A stretch of 64,000 nt of DNA from Parerythrobacter aestuarii (GTDB lineage Bacteria; Pseudomonadota; Alphaproteobacteria; Sphingomonadales; Sphingomonadaceae), in assembly GCF_030140925.1 (NCBI RefSeq), contig NZ_JARBWD010000001.1, positions 1,240,001 to 1,304,000 of the forward strand. The letters run 5' to 3'. The position numbers were made by a program, and so were the translations under genes. Under the pieces are notes generated by a model that ran no database searches, was not told the DNA's origin, and saw only the letters and a program-made list of their open reading frames with translations. Shown piece by piece: positions 41,853 to 50,470 of this stretch (positions are counted from its first letter, which is position 1; every line of letters begins with the position of its first letter).

Positions 41853-43241
41853 ATGAAAACATCCCTGTTCGCGCTTGCCGCGCTTTCGCTTCCCGTTTCC
41901 GCACTGGCGCAGGTCGTCATTCCAGAGAGCACGGCGACCCGCGTCGCCGCTTCGGCAGATCGCGCCTTGGAAAGCGATGCACTGGCGTGGGACTTTGTCG
42001 AAGGCATCACCACTGAAGTCGGTCCGCGCCAGGCAGGAACCGAAGCGGAGGCTCGCGGGCGAGAATGGGCTGTGAAATGGCTCAAGGCCAACGGCTTTGA
42101 CAATGTCGCGATCGAACCCTTCGAGATGGAGACCTGGGTGCCGGGCGATCAGGCGAGCGCCGGCATCGTGTCGCCATTCCCGCAGTCCTTTGTAGTGGCT
42201 CCGCTCGGCGGCAGCGCTTCGACCGGGCCAGAAGGTATCACGGCGGAGGTTGTGAATGTAGGCACTGTGGCAGAGCTGGCAGCGATGGCAGACGGCAGCC
42301 TGACAGGGAAGATCGCCTACATCACGCATTACATGACCCCTGCGCAAGACGGCTCGCATTATGGCTTTGCCGGCCCGGCCCGCTGGGTGGGTTCAGGGAT
42401 CGCAGCCCAGAAGGGTGCGGTGGCGACGGTCATCAAGTCGGTCGGCACGGACTATCACCGCAATCCGCACACCGGTGGTGCGGGTTTCCCCGAAGGTGTT
42501 AAACCGACGCCAGCGGGTGCACTGAGCCTGCCCGATGCGGCCAACCTTGAACGGATGTTCGAACGGACGCAGGGTCCCATCACGATGAAGCTGACGCTGA
42601 CCCCGCGTGACCTTGGTACCACGATGAGCGGCAATGTCGTTGGCGAGATTGTCGGCAGCGATCCTTCGCTGCCGCCGGTGCTGCTGGCCTGTCATATCGA
42701 CAGCTGGTGGAACGGCACGGGTGCTTTCGATGATGGCGCGGGTTGCGGTATCGTCGCGGCGGCGGCCAAGGCGGTCAGCGACGCAGGGCAGCCGCTGCGC
42801 ACAATCCGCGTCTTGTTTGCCGGGGCTGAGGAAACCGGGCTGTGGGGCTCCAAGGCCTATAGCGCAGCGCATCTCGACGAACCCGTCGCAGTCGGCCTTG
42901 AAAGCGATTTCGGGGCCGACCGGATCTGGAAATTCGAAAGCAATTTCCGCGAAGCCAACCCGGCGCTGCACAACCGGATCGCACGGGCCGTTGCGCGCTT
43001 CGGGGTGTCGAACGGAATGGCAGTCGCCACGGGCGGGGCGGATATCAACATCGCCCGCGACCAGAAGACCGCAATCATCGACTTGCAGCAGGACGGCACC
43101 CGCTATTTCGACCTGCACCACACGCCGGACGATACGCTCGACAAGATCGATCCCGTCCAGCTGCGCCAGAATGTAGCTGTGTGGACGCAGGTCGTCGGCA
43201 TCCTCGCCAACGAGCCGAACGATATCCAGGCCGGCGAGTAG
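41853..43241 (+). CDS. Secreted M28-family zinc aminopeptidase with PA domain
   Basis: The protein (462 aa) starts with a signal peptide (MKTSLFALAALSLPVSALAQ). An insert of about 150 residues with KIAYITHYMTPAQDG resembles a protease-associated region. The metal-binding core has ACHIDSWWNGTGAFDDGAG (His and Asp ligands), FAGAEETGLWGSKAY (catalytic Glu-Glu) and FDLHHTPDDTLD with the last His. It should trim peptides in the periplasm or outside the cell. It faces the DUF1501 gene, with three bases between their 3' ends. Confidence 0.92.
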   Translation: MKTSLFALAALSLPVSALAQVVIPESTATRVAASADRALESDALAWDFVEGITTEVGPRQAGTEAEARGREWAVKWLKANGFDNVAIEPFEMETWVPGDQASAGIVSPFPQSFVVAPLGGSASTGPEGITAEVVNVGTVAELAAMADGSLTGKIAYITHYMTPAQDGSHYGFAGPARWVGSGIAAQKGAVATVIKSVGTDYHRNPHTGGAGFPEGVKPTPAGALSLPDAANLERMFERTQGPITMKLTLTPRDLGTTMSGNVVGEIVGSDPSLPPVLLACHIDSWWNGTGAFDDGAGCGIVAAAAKAVSDAGQPLRTIRVLFAGAEETGLWGSKAYSAAHLDEPVAVGLESDFGADRIWKFESNFREANPALHNRIARAVARFGVSNGMAVATGGADINIARDQKTAIIDLQQDGTRYFDLHHTPDDTLDKIDPVQLRQNVAVWTQVVGILANEPNDIQAGE

Positions 43242-43244
43242 GAA

Positions 43245-44408
43245 TTAGACGCGCAACAACCCGGTCTCGGCTGCGGCATCGCGACCCGGAAACAGTTCTG
43301 CCATTGTCCGCCAGGAATCGAGGCCAAAATGTTCGGCAATCGCGCCGGCCAGCACGCTTTCTGTCGAGCGGGTCGGCATCAGGTCGCGGGACTGGTAGAG
43401 GTCGCCCTCGCGCAAGCCCGGCCAATCGCTCAGCACGCGCCCGCCTCGGACTCCGCCACCGATGACCATCATGGCGGCACCAGTGCCGTGATCTGTGCCG
43501 CGAGTGCCATTGAGTGCGGCGGTTCGACCGAACTCTGTCGCCACCAGGACGAGCGTGTCCTGCCATTCCGGCCCCATGCGTTCGCGGAAAGCACCAAGCA
43601 TCGCATCGAGCCGCCTTGCTGCGGCGGGGAACTGGAATTGCTGCCCGGCGTGGCTGTCCCAGCCGTTCGATTCGACCATCATTATCCGCGCCCCTTGCGG
43701 CCCGGACATCAGCGATGCCGCCAGCTGTCCGGCTGCCTCTGCATTGCGCAGGTTGCGGATATCGACTTCGCCCGCCATCGCGCGTGTCCTGACAGCTTCA
43801 TCGAGCAGCGGCGCAAGCTGTTCGTCACCCTGGTAGAGCATCGCGATGCGTTGCAGCAGGTCGGCGCTCGCTTCAGGCAAGGCTGAAGGGGCATAGCTGG
43901 AAACAGGCTGCGGGCCCTGCAAGGCGGTGGGAACAGCAGCCGACAATGCCAGCGCCCGAGGTTCATCGTCTGCCAGCAAGCCGACCAGCCGGTTGAGCCA
44001 GCCATCGCGCCTTGCATAGGCCTTGAGCCCGCCCGTTTCGAGCAGGTTCTGGGCATCGAAATGCGATCTCTCGCGATAGGCGGAGGCCACGGCGTGCACG
44101 AACAGCACTTCATTCTGCGCCGCCATGGTTCCGATATTGGCAAAGGCCGGGTGGGGACGAAAGAAAGAACCCAGCGCTAAGGACTCCTCATAATCTTCCA
44201 GCATCGGTCCGCGCAGTCGCGCGAAATCGGGATCGCCGGTGGGAGCAAGGGTCGCCAGCCCATCGGCAGCACCGCGCTGGAGCACGAACAGCAGACGCTT
44301 GCTACCTGCGGCTGCCGCAAGGGCAGAGCCGGGTGCTGCCACCACCATGCCGCCAAGGACCAGCGAACCGAACGCAAAAGAACGTCGGGTGAAGGCAATA
44401 TCGATCAT
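43245..44408 (-). CDS. DUF1501 protein with twin-arginine signal
   Basis: The product is 387 aa from the ATG at 44408, which has an excellent GGAGGT ribosome binding site. The N-terminus FTRRSFAFGSLVLGGMVVAA is a Tat-like signal. The family blocks VLQRGAADGL, RSHFDAQNLLETG, VESNGWDSHAGQQ and VVATEFGRTAALNGTRGTDHG are seen; the DHG region recalls alkaline-phosphatase-superfamily metal sites. DUF1501 proteins nearly always pair with DUF1800 proteins, as here, and the biological function is undefined. The frame stays open to 44792 but that part overlaps the DUF1800 gene. Confidence 0.92.
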   Translation of the reverse strand: MIDIAFTRRSFAFGSLVLGGMVVAAPGSALAAAAGSKRLLFVLQRGAADGLATLAPTGDPDFARLRGPMLEDYEESLALGSFFRPHPAFANIGTMAAQNEVLFVHAVASAYRERSHFDAQNLLETGGLKAYARRDGWLNRLVGLLADDEPRALALSAAVPTALQGPQPVSSYAPSALPEASADLLQRIAMLYQGDEQLAPLLDEAVRTRAMAGEVDIRNLRNAEAAGQLAASLMSGPQGARIMMVESNGWDSHAGQQFQFPAAARRLDAMLGAFRERMGPEWQDTLVLVATEFGRTAALNGTRGTDHGTGAAMMVIGGGVRGGRVLSDWPGLREGDLYQSRDLMPTRSTESVLAGAIAEHFGLDSWRTMAELFPGRDAAAETGLLRV

Positions 44409-44410
44409 GC

Positions 44411-45823
44411 TTACCTCCGCATCATTTCCGGCGACGACAACAGCAGTGCCAATGCCTGCGCCGGGCTTTCGGCCCGGGCAATGGCCCGGTCGGTAGTTTC
44501 GTTGATCGCTTCTGGAAACAACCGCCCTGCCAACGCAGCGACATCGTAGGTCGGCGCATTCTCGGCCAATCTCGCGGCGACTTCGATGCGCCGGATCAGC
44601 GCGTCCGGAGCAGCCCAACTGTTGGACGTATCGGGGAAGCCTTGCGGGGAAGGCGGCCCCCAGACCGGCTGGCCCAGTTCGCGCTGCATCCCGAGAAACC
44701 GGCGTGGGTTCATGCCTCCGCTGCCAACGCCGCGCAGTGCACCGATCGACCATTCCCATGGCGTGCGGAACTTCGACCCTGCCAGCTGCCACGGTTCAGG
44801 CGCATCGATGAGTGCGCGATAGACAGTTGGCAGGTCGCCATCGCTCTCGATGAAGGCCCGTTCCAGCCGGGCGACGAGGGCCGGCGGCGGGTCGTCGGCA
44901 GCGAAATGGCGGGCGAGCTTGGTCGCGATGTGGCGCGCGGTGGCCGGATGGCTGGCGAAATCGTCGAGAACTGCCTGCGCCTGGGCCGCATATTCCTGGG
45001 CATAGCGCTTGCCCATGATAATGCGCGGGCCCGGCTCATGGATGACCCGGGCATAGGCTGATCCATTGGCAAGATCCTTTGCCCTTCGCAGCTGCGGAAA
45101 TCCAGCGAACGTATAGCCGGTCAGCGCTCGGGCGAATTCCGTTACGTCGGCCTGGCTGTAGCCGGCCTCCACACCGAGCGTGTGCAGCTCCATGATTTCC
45201 CGGGCGAGGTTCTCGTTGAGGCCAAGTTGCCCCCCGTTTTGCTGGCGGCGATTGCCTCGTCTGGCTGCCGGACTCCCGGGTCCGACGGACTGGACCTGGT
45301 CGAGATAAAGCAGCATCGCGGGATGCAAGGAGGCTTCGCGCAGCATGGTGCGGAAATTGCCCAAGACATTGGGCCGGATTACCTCGAACTCAGCGGAGCC
45401 GACCAATGACAGCGCTTGTGCCTTGGCTGCCGAGACAGCGAAGTGGTTGGACCAGAAGTGCACGAGGCGCTCGACAAATGGCGTATCGCTTTCGATTGCG
45501 ACCTGCGCTCGGGCAGCGACGTCCGCGAGGTAGACCTCCCGGCTTTCCCGGGCTGCGGCTTGCAGGTTTTCCTGGACCGCTTTCGGATTGCCTCCTTCTT
45601 GCCCTTGCCTGCGCGCAGCACGGACCAAGGCGCGCCGCTCCTGGCGATAGGCAACCAGCTTTGCGACCCCTTCGCGCGCGCCGGGGCGATTGGCGATCGC
45701 AAGCGGCTGGGGGTCGAAACGATCGAATTGGTGCAGCAGCCAGCGACGCGCATCGTTCGGCACTGGTTCTCCAGCCCGTGCACCCAGGCCAAAACGGTTC
45801 AGGGCTGTCGAAATTTCGCTCAT
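44411..45823 (-). CDS. DUF1800 protein
   Basis: This 470-aa protein has the DUF1800 landmarks: ALNRFGLGARAGE at the N-terminus, HFWSNHFAVSAAK, LLYLDQVQSVGPGSPAARR, NENLAREIMELHTLGV (with Glu residues) and EYAAQAQAVLDDFASHPATARHIA. It is encoded two bases before the DUF1501 gene and transcribed first. The pair is widespread in proteobacteria and thought to act in the periplasm on an unknown polymer or substrate. The start at 45823 gives the typical MSEISTALNRFG; an upstream in-frame ATG at 45865 is possible. Confidence 0.92.
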   Translation of the reverse strand: MSEISTALNRFGLGARAGEPVPNDARRWLLHQFDRFDPQPLAIANRPGAREGVAKLVAYRQERRALVRAARRQGQEGGNPKAVQENLQAAARESREVYLADVAARAQVAIESDTPFVERLVHFWSNHFAVSAAKAQALSLVGSAEFEVIRPNVLGNFRTMLREASLHPAMLLYLDQVQSVGPGSPAARRGNRRQQNGGQLGLNENLAREIMELHTLGVEAGYSQADVTEFARALTGYTFAGFPQLRRAKDLANGSAYARVIHEPGPRIIMGKRYAQEYAAQAQAVLDDFASHPATARHIATKLARHFAADDPPPALVARLERAFIESDGDLPTVYRALIDAPEPWQLAGSKFRTPWEWSIGALRGVGSGGMNPRRFLGMQRELGQPVWGPPSPQGFPDTSNSWAAPDALIRRIEVAARLAENAPTYDVAALAGRLFPEAINETTDRAIARAESPAQALALLLSSPEMMRR

Positions 45824-45973
45824 GGAGCAACCATGCCTTGCTGTGCGCGGAAAGTCAGGTCGCAAAGCGTATCAGAATGTAGCTGAATAGGTCCCTACAG
45901 GCCGGGTTGCCGGGGCGAAAGGATCTGGGAGAATATCCGGCGCATCCCTTGGATGATTTCGGGACATGAAAAC

Positions 45974-46050
<77 letters not shown>

Positions 46051-46073
46051 ACCGATTTTCATGCGGTGCCCAA

Positions 46074-46150
46074 TGGTGGGCCCGGCAGGACTCGAACCCG
46101 CGACCTAGCCGTTATGAGCGGCCAGCTCTAACCAACTGAGCTACAGGCCC
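46074..46150 (-). tRNA. tRNA with CAT anticodon, probably Ile2 (lysidine type)
   Basis: Acceptor GGGCCTG/CGGGCCC, then A and encoded CCA (46074-46076). Anticodon loop CTCATAA gives CAT, and the T-arm GGTTCGAGTCC is present. A CAT tRNA can be initiator Met, elongator Met or Ile2. The G-C start pair excludes the usual initiator. The acceptor and loop fit Ile2, whose C34 is modified to lysidine, better than alphaproteobacterial elongator Met. The choice is from memory of typical sequences. Confidence 0.88.
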
Positions 46151-46224
46151 CCATACGGGCATCCCGCATGCGCGCCGCTAGCGGGGCTTGGCGCAAAGGG
46201 CAAGCGGTTCTGGCACCGGAGCGC

Positions 46225-47211
46225 TCAGACTTTCACATGACCCATGATGTCTTGCACCGTAGTCGGCGCAACTCCGCGCTGGAAAAGGTAACCGTAGACC
46301 TGACGGAACCATTCATACAGCAAGTCAACATCGGCCTCGTTTTCGACATAGGGTGTATAGCCGGGTGCCAATGATGGGCTGTGAAACGATAGCACGATAA
46401 CCGGCAATCCGTCGTCGAGTGCGATGTCGATCCCGCGAATGGCATCCTCGATCCCGACCCCTTCCGGGGTCAGCGCGATCCGTTCCAGCAAGCCGAGCCT
46501 GGCGAGCAGGCCGATCGCAGCCTGGAAACGATGCAGGGCCGGGAAGATTGCATCCGCCTGTTTGCGAAGCGGCCCCCAATAGACTGTCGTTACCGGCAGT
46601 TCGAGCAGGGTACGGTCTTTGCCAACCCACCACGGCACCAAAGGATGGCGCGCATAGTCAGGCCCGTCACTGGCGGAATAGTCGAACTTCGACCGCACCG
46701 ATGTATCAACGGCAATCCCGGCCTGTTTGAGGAGCTTTGCCGTGGCCGGGCCGGTTCCATAGCGGCCCGCGCGATAGATTTGCGGCACGCAATTGAACTT
46801 GTCGGTGATCGCATCGCGCAGCATCATCAGCTTCTCGCGCTCGAGATCTGTTGGAAGGTTGCCCGCAAAGCTGTTGAAATTGCCCACTTCCTCTTCGAAG
46901 GGCGGATTGACCCAGGGATGCAGTTGGATTCCAATTTCAGCCTTGCCCCGGGCGCAGGCGTCACCGAGGATTTCCTGGGCCATCGGTGATTGCGCGATCG
47001 GCCAGTCGACGAGGTAGACAGGCGAAACCCCCAGGTTCTCGCAGAACTCCTGGAAGCGGGTCAGCTGACGGACGTGGTCGAGACCGTGTTCTGTGGCGCT
47101 GAAGTCGCCGTCCCAGTCAAACTCTTCCTCGGTATCGACAGTGAGCAGTACGCGCGGAGCGAAGCCAGGTTCGAACCTGGCGAAATTTTCCTTCGGGGGA
47201 AGGCGTTGCAT
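46225..47211 (-). CDS. Polysaccharide deacetylase-like protein, WalW type
   Basis: The 328-aa protein shows a NodB-like deacetylase pattern: RVLLTVDTEEEFDWDG (metal-binding Asp region), EIGIQLHPWVNPPF (His), IYRAGRYGTGPATAKLL and VIVLSFHSPSLAPGY. The WalW subgroup occurs in polysaccharide biosynthesis loci of sphingomonads. It probably removes acetyl groups from a cell-surface sugar, but the substrate is unknown. It lies downstream of the histidine kinase gene on the same strand with a 39-bp gap. Confidence 0.85.
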   Translation of the reverse strand: MQRLPPKENFARFEPGFAPRVLLTVDTEEEFDWDGDFSATEHGLDHVRQLTRFQEFCENLGVSPVYLVDWPIAQSPMAQEILGDACARGKAEIGIQLHPWVNPPFEEEVGNFNSFAGNLPTDLEREKLMMLRDAITDKFNCVPQIYRAGRYGTGPATAKLLKQAGIAVDTSVRSKFDYSASDGPDYARHPLVPWWVGKDRTLLELPVTTVYWGPLRKQADAIFPALHRFQAAIGLLARLGLLERIALTPEGVGIEDAIRGIDIALDDGLPVIVLSFHSPSLAPGYTPYVENEADVDLLYEWFRQVYGYLFQRGVAPTTVQDIMGHVKV

Positions 47212-47250
47212 CGGCCTCGGGCTGCCCTGTGTTGGCCCGGTGCAATGGTG

Positions 47251-49062
47251 TCAGGATACTCCTGGCCGGGCGGAAGTGGTTGCGTCCCCCTCCGGGCTAG
47301 AGTCGGCCTCTGCGGCGGTCAAGAGCGGCAAGGTAAGAGTGAGCCTGTCATCCACCCTTGCCATGCTGCCACCTGCCGAACGTGCCTCCGCACGCGCCAA
47401 TCGTAGTGCGAAACCGCTGCCAAAGGATCCGGGGGTGAGCAGGCCAGTGCCGCCGGCCTTCGCGGTGGCTGCAGCGAAGATGTCGTCGCGCGCCTTCAGA
47501 GCTTCAGGCAGGTCGCATTGCAATTGCAGCGCTTCGCCACGCGCCTTTGCCGCCCCCTTGAGCGAGATACGCAGCGTTTCGCCCGGGGCGAGGGATGCGG
47601 CAAGGGCAGCGAGGATACGCCAACTCAGAGCTTCTGCTTCGCCATGCGCGAGAGCGATGCTGCAGTTCTTGTCCAGCTTGCTTGCGAACCCGGCATTGCG
47701 CGGCTTGAGAATGTCTCCGAGTTGCTTCAGTTGGCCTGCGACAATGGCCGAGAAATTCGCCTCGCCCTCTTCCAGTTCACGGACACCGCTTTCCAGTTTC
47801 GCAAGGCGGTCGAGCTCGTCGAAGCCAGCAAGGATGCGTGCCGCGTCGCCAGCAATGGCGGCGGCATGGGCACGGTATTCATGCGGAACCGGACCGAACA
47901 GTTGCTGCTGGATCACTTCGGCAAAACCCTGGATGGCGTTCACCGGAGTGCGCAGTTCGTGCAGCAACTGGCGGATGCGGTCGCTTTCCGAAGATTCTTC
48001 CTGAGCATCGTCCCTGCCGCTGGCGCGGCGGAGCCTGGCAGCATAGCCGACAAAGCGTCCGCCGAGCGGATCGAAGCGCGGCGCGGCGTCGAGATACCAG
48101 GTGCCAGCGATACTGGGAGCGCCTTCGAGCGTGACTGCGACCGAAGCGAGTGGGAGCCGGCGCTGCCAGGCCAATTGTTGCGCCCGGGGCAGGATATCGG
48201 CCACTCCCAAGTAGCGCAGCATCGGTGCGACATGCTCTTCGGCCCAGTCGATCCGTCCTTCGGCATCGGTGGTGAAGACCAATCCGTCCTGCCGTTCTTC
48301 CTGCGATTCCTGCTCCAATTCAATGAACGGGAGGTGCGGATCGGACTCTGCTGCCGTTGCCGGAGCCTGCCGGGCTTCATTCCGGCTGCGCTGGAACGCC
48401 TCGATACGCTCGACCAGCGCTGCGATCGGTGTCTGTTCCTGCTCGACCGCCTCACCCCTAGTCGGCTCAGCCACGAGTTCGGGATCGGTTTCGGGCTCAA
48501 TCTTCGGCCAGGCCGGGTCTTGATCGGCCGCATCATTGGCCGGAAATGGCATGACGTTGCTGGGGCGTTCTTCGGATTCCGGATCCGCTTCTTCGGTCAG
48601 CACGAGCGGTTCATCGGTTGTCGGTAACGGCAAGGCACGGTCACTGACGCCGAGGCGGTCAAGCACCCGCATGGCCCCGTCGGGCAAATCGCGGCGCAAT
48701 CGCAGGAAGCCGCGCGCGCGGATCGGCAGGCGCGGGATCAGTGCTTCCCAGTCATCTTCGTCGAGATGGGCCGAGGCCAGCGCTGCCGCCGCGACCGCCG
48801 GTTGGTCTTCGGCGAGATGCGCGGCCAGCTCCGGGTTGCGAAAGCGCCAGCTCGGCTCACGCACTATGGCGGCGCGGTCGATGGCCGGGATGGTCTCGCC
48901 CAGCGCCCCGAGCCGCAGCCAGGCCGCCGCCAGCAGGCTTTCGTCGCGCCCATGGCGGCGCTGGCCCAACAGGTCGAGCAACTGCCGGTACTGCGTGCGC
49001 GCAGCCCGCTCGCCGCTGGCGCGGTGGCGCAGCACAGTGGCAAGGCGGTCGTCGAAATGCAT
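47251..49062 (-). CDS. Sensor histidine kinase-like protein with degenerate ATPase domain
   Basis: The product (603 aa) has a helical N-terminal region, an acidic disordered linker (about residues 145-250), a PAS-like domain (GLVFTTDAEGRIDWAEEHVAPML) and a HisKA segment with the phospho-acceptor box LLHELRTPVNAIQGF (His near 369). The C-terminal ATPase-like domain lacks a readable N-box; only a Gly-rich LTPGSFGSGFALRLARAEA (G2-like) remains. It may be a weak kinase, a phosphatase or a signalling scaffold. No transmembrane segment is evident, so it is probably cytoplasmic. No response regulator gene is adjacent. Confidence 0.85.
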   Translation of the reverse strand: MHFDDRLATVLRHRASGERAARTQYRQLLDLLGQRRHGRDESLLAAAWLRLGALGETIPAIDRAAIVREPSWRFRNPELAAHLAEDQPAVAAAALASAHLDEDDWEALIPRLPIRARGFLRLRRDLPDGAMRVLDRLGVSDRALPLPTTDEPLVLTEEADPESEERPSNVMPFPANDAADQDPAWPKIEPETDPELVAEPTRGEAVEQEQTPIAALVERIEAFQRSRNEARQAPATAAESDPHLPFIELEQESQEERQDGLVFTTDAEGRIDWAEEHVAPMLRYLGVADILPRAQQLAWQRRLPLASVAVTLEGAPSIAGTWYLDAAPRFDPLGGRFVGYAARLRRASGRDDAQEESSESDRIRQLLHELRTPVNAIQGFAEVIQQQLFGPVPHEYRAHAAAIAGDAARILAGFDELDRLAKLESGVRELEEGEANFSAIVAGQLKQLGDILKPRNAGFASKLDKNCSIALAHGEAEALSWRILAALAASLAPGETLRISLKGAAKARGEALQLQCDLPEALKARDDIFAAATAKAGGTGLLTPGSFGSGFALRLARAEARSAGGSMARVDDRLTLTLPLLTAAEADSSPEGDATTSARPGVS

Positions 49063-49275
49063 GGGCGCGAGCGGGCTCCGGCGGAATCGGGGTTGGCCGC
49101 TTTGTGCGGCATCCGGCGGTCAATAGCAGTTTATAAAAGGTTAAGAACCACAGCTGCGTGGTGCGTTGCAAAGCGGGACAATTGCTGTCATGAACAATAT
49201 TATTAGCGAGAACGGGCGTTGGTGGGCCTGTTCCTTTCGCAACCTTGCAGGGAAGCCATAAATAAGGGGCACAGC

Positions 49276-49740
49276 ATGGCCAATCTCGACGATATCGACC
49301 GGCGGTTGCTGGCGGAATTGCAGAGCGAAGGGCGTATCACCAATGTCGAACTTGCGCAGCGGGTGGGGCTGACGGCTCCCCCATGCCTGCGCCGGGTACG
49401 CGCGCTGGAGGATGACGGCGTCATTCGCGGCTACCATGCGGAGCTGGAACCGTCCAAGCTGGGCTTCGCCATCACCGTTTTCGCCATGGTCAGTCTGAAG
49501 AGCCAGGCCGAGGATTCGCTGCGCGAGTTCGAGGACCATATGCGCGACTTGCCTGAAGTGCGCGAAGTGCACATGCTCAATGGCGAGATCGATTTCATCC
49601 TCAAGATTGTCAGCAAGGACTTGCAGAGCTTCCAGGAATTCCTGACCAGCAAGCTGACGCCTGCGCCCAACGTGGCGAGCGTGAAGACATCGCTGACCAT
49701 TCGCACCGCCAAGCATGAACCGGGGGTCCCGTTGGGGTGA
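49276..49740 (+). CDS. Lrp/AsnC-family transcriptional regulator
   Basis: This 154-aa protein has an N-terminal HTH (LDDIDRRLLAELQSEGRITN, VELAQRVGLTAPPCLRRVRALED) and a RAM domain (AITVFAMVSLKSQAED, VHMLNGEIDFILKIVSKDLQ). The ATG at 49276 follows AAGGGG. It resembles leucine-responsive regulators of amino-acid genes rather than the MdeR-like protein at 30913. A 50-codon ORF overlaps its stop by GTGA. Its targets are unknown. Confidence 0.93.
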   Translation: MANLDDIDRRLLAELQSEGRITNVELAQRVGLTAPPCLRRVRALEDDGVIRGYHAELEPSKLGFAITVFAMVSLKSQAEDSLREFEDHMRDLPEVREVHMLNGEIDFILKIVSKDLQSFQEFLTSKLTPAPNVASVKTSLTIRTAKHEPGVPLG

Positions 49741-49889
49741 CCTTCTTGCGGCTCCACGCCACGATCTTCGCGCTTGGCTCGTCGGCGTTGATGTTTGCGG
49801 CCAGCATGACTGCTACCTTGGCCACGGAAGCTGAATTGACCGCCAGCTATTGGGCGGCAGCGATGTCCTGTTTCCCTTGGCCTGTATAG
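49737..49889 (+). CDS. Possible 50-aa hydrophobic small protein coupled to the Lrp gene
   Basis: A GTG start overlaps the Lrp-family stop as GTGA. The frame encodes 50 residues with a hydrophobic first half (FLRLHATIFALGSSALMFAA) that could be a signal or membrane anchor, ending CFPWPV. No homologue is recognised and codon use cannot be judged at this length. The overlap is the main evidence that it is translated. Confidence 0.3.
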   Translation: MTFLRLHATIFALGSSALMFAASMTATLATEAELTASYWAAAMSCFPWPV

Positions 49890-49903
49890 CGGCAACCCAC
49901 CGC

Positions 49904-50371
49904 TCAGTCGTTTCCAGCCTCGCGCTGCCTGCCCATTACCCGATCGCTTTGTTCTGCATGATGCCGTGCCTGCTCGGCTGTGAGTGATGAAGCAAAGCTC
50001 GTGAACAGGATCTTGGTGTCGAGTTCCATTTGCGGCGGCAAAGTGCCAGTGAACACGGTGGCCGACCTGACGCCCGCCAGCGGGGTGAGCAGCGAGCGCA
50101 TCGACCAGTCCGGGCATTCGCGATTTTCGCGTTCGTCCTGTCGTATATAGGTGATACCGCTGTGGCGGCTGTCGCGCTCGATCCCCCGCATCGTTTCAAG
50201 GACCGCAGCGCCTTCACCTTCGAGCAACTGCATGAAGCTCAGTGAGTTATAGGCCAGAAGCCCGGTTACCCGGCGCCGCGCATTGTTTTCGGCAGCGCGG
50301 TGAGCAAGACCTTTGACGTCTTCAGGTGTGATGCCCGGCTCAGCCCGGCTCACATACATCAGTGACAGCAA
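49904..50371 (-). CDS. BLUF-domain blue-light photoreceptor
   Basis: The 155-aa protein is a stand-alone BLUF domain with a short C-terminal helix. The flavin-contacting set is complete with the spacing of AppA: Tyr6 (LMYVSRA), Asn30 (ENNARRRVTGLL), Gln48 (FMQLLEGEG) and the late Trp89/Met91 (DWSM). It would bind FAD and sense blue light. The start is TTG at 50371, preceded by AGGGAGG; starting at the next ATG (50359) would delete half of the first strand. Output partner is unknown. Confidence 0.95.
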   Translation of the reverse strand: MLSLMYVSRAEPGITPEDVKGLAHRAAENNARRRVTGLLAYNSLSFMQLLEGEGAAVLETMRGIERDSRHSGITYIRQDERENRECPDWSMRSLLTPLAGVRSATVFTGTLPPQMELDTKILFTSFASSLTAEQARHHAEQSDRVMGRQREAGND

Positions 50372-50470
50372 ACCAGCCCCTCCCTTGCTCGCTTACACGG
50401 ACCCTGGAGCGTCCATTGCAAAAGAGAAGGTCAGTGGCAACCCATTACAATTGCTGCCTTTCCTATTGAG

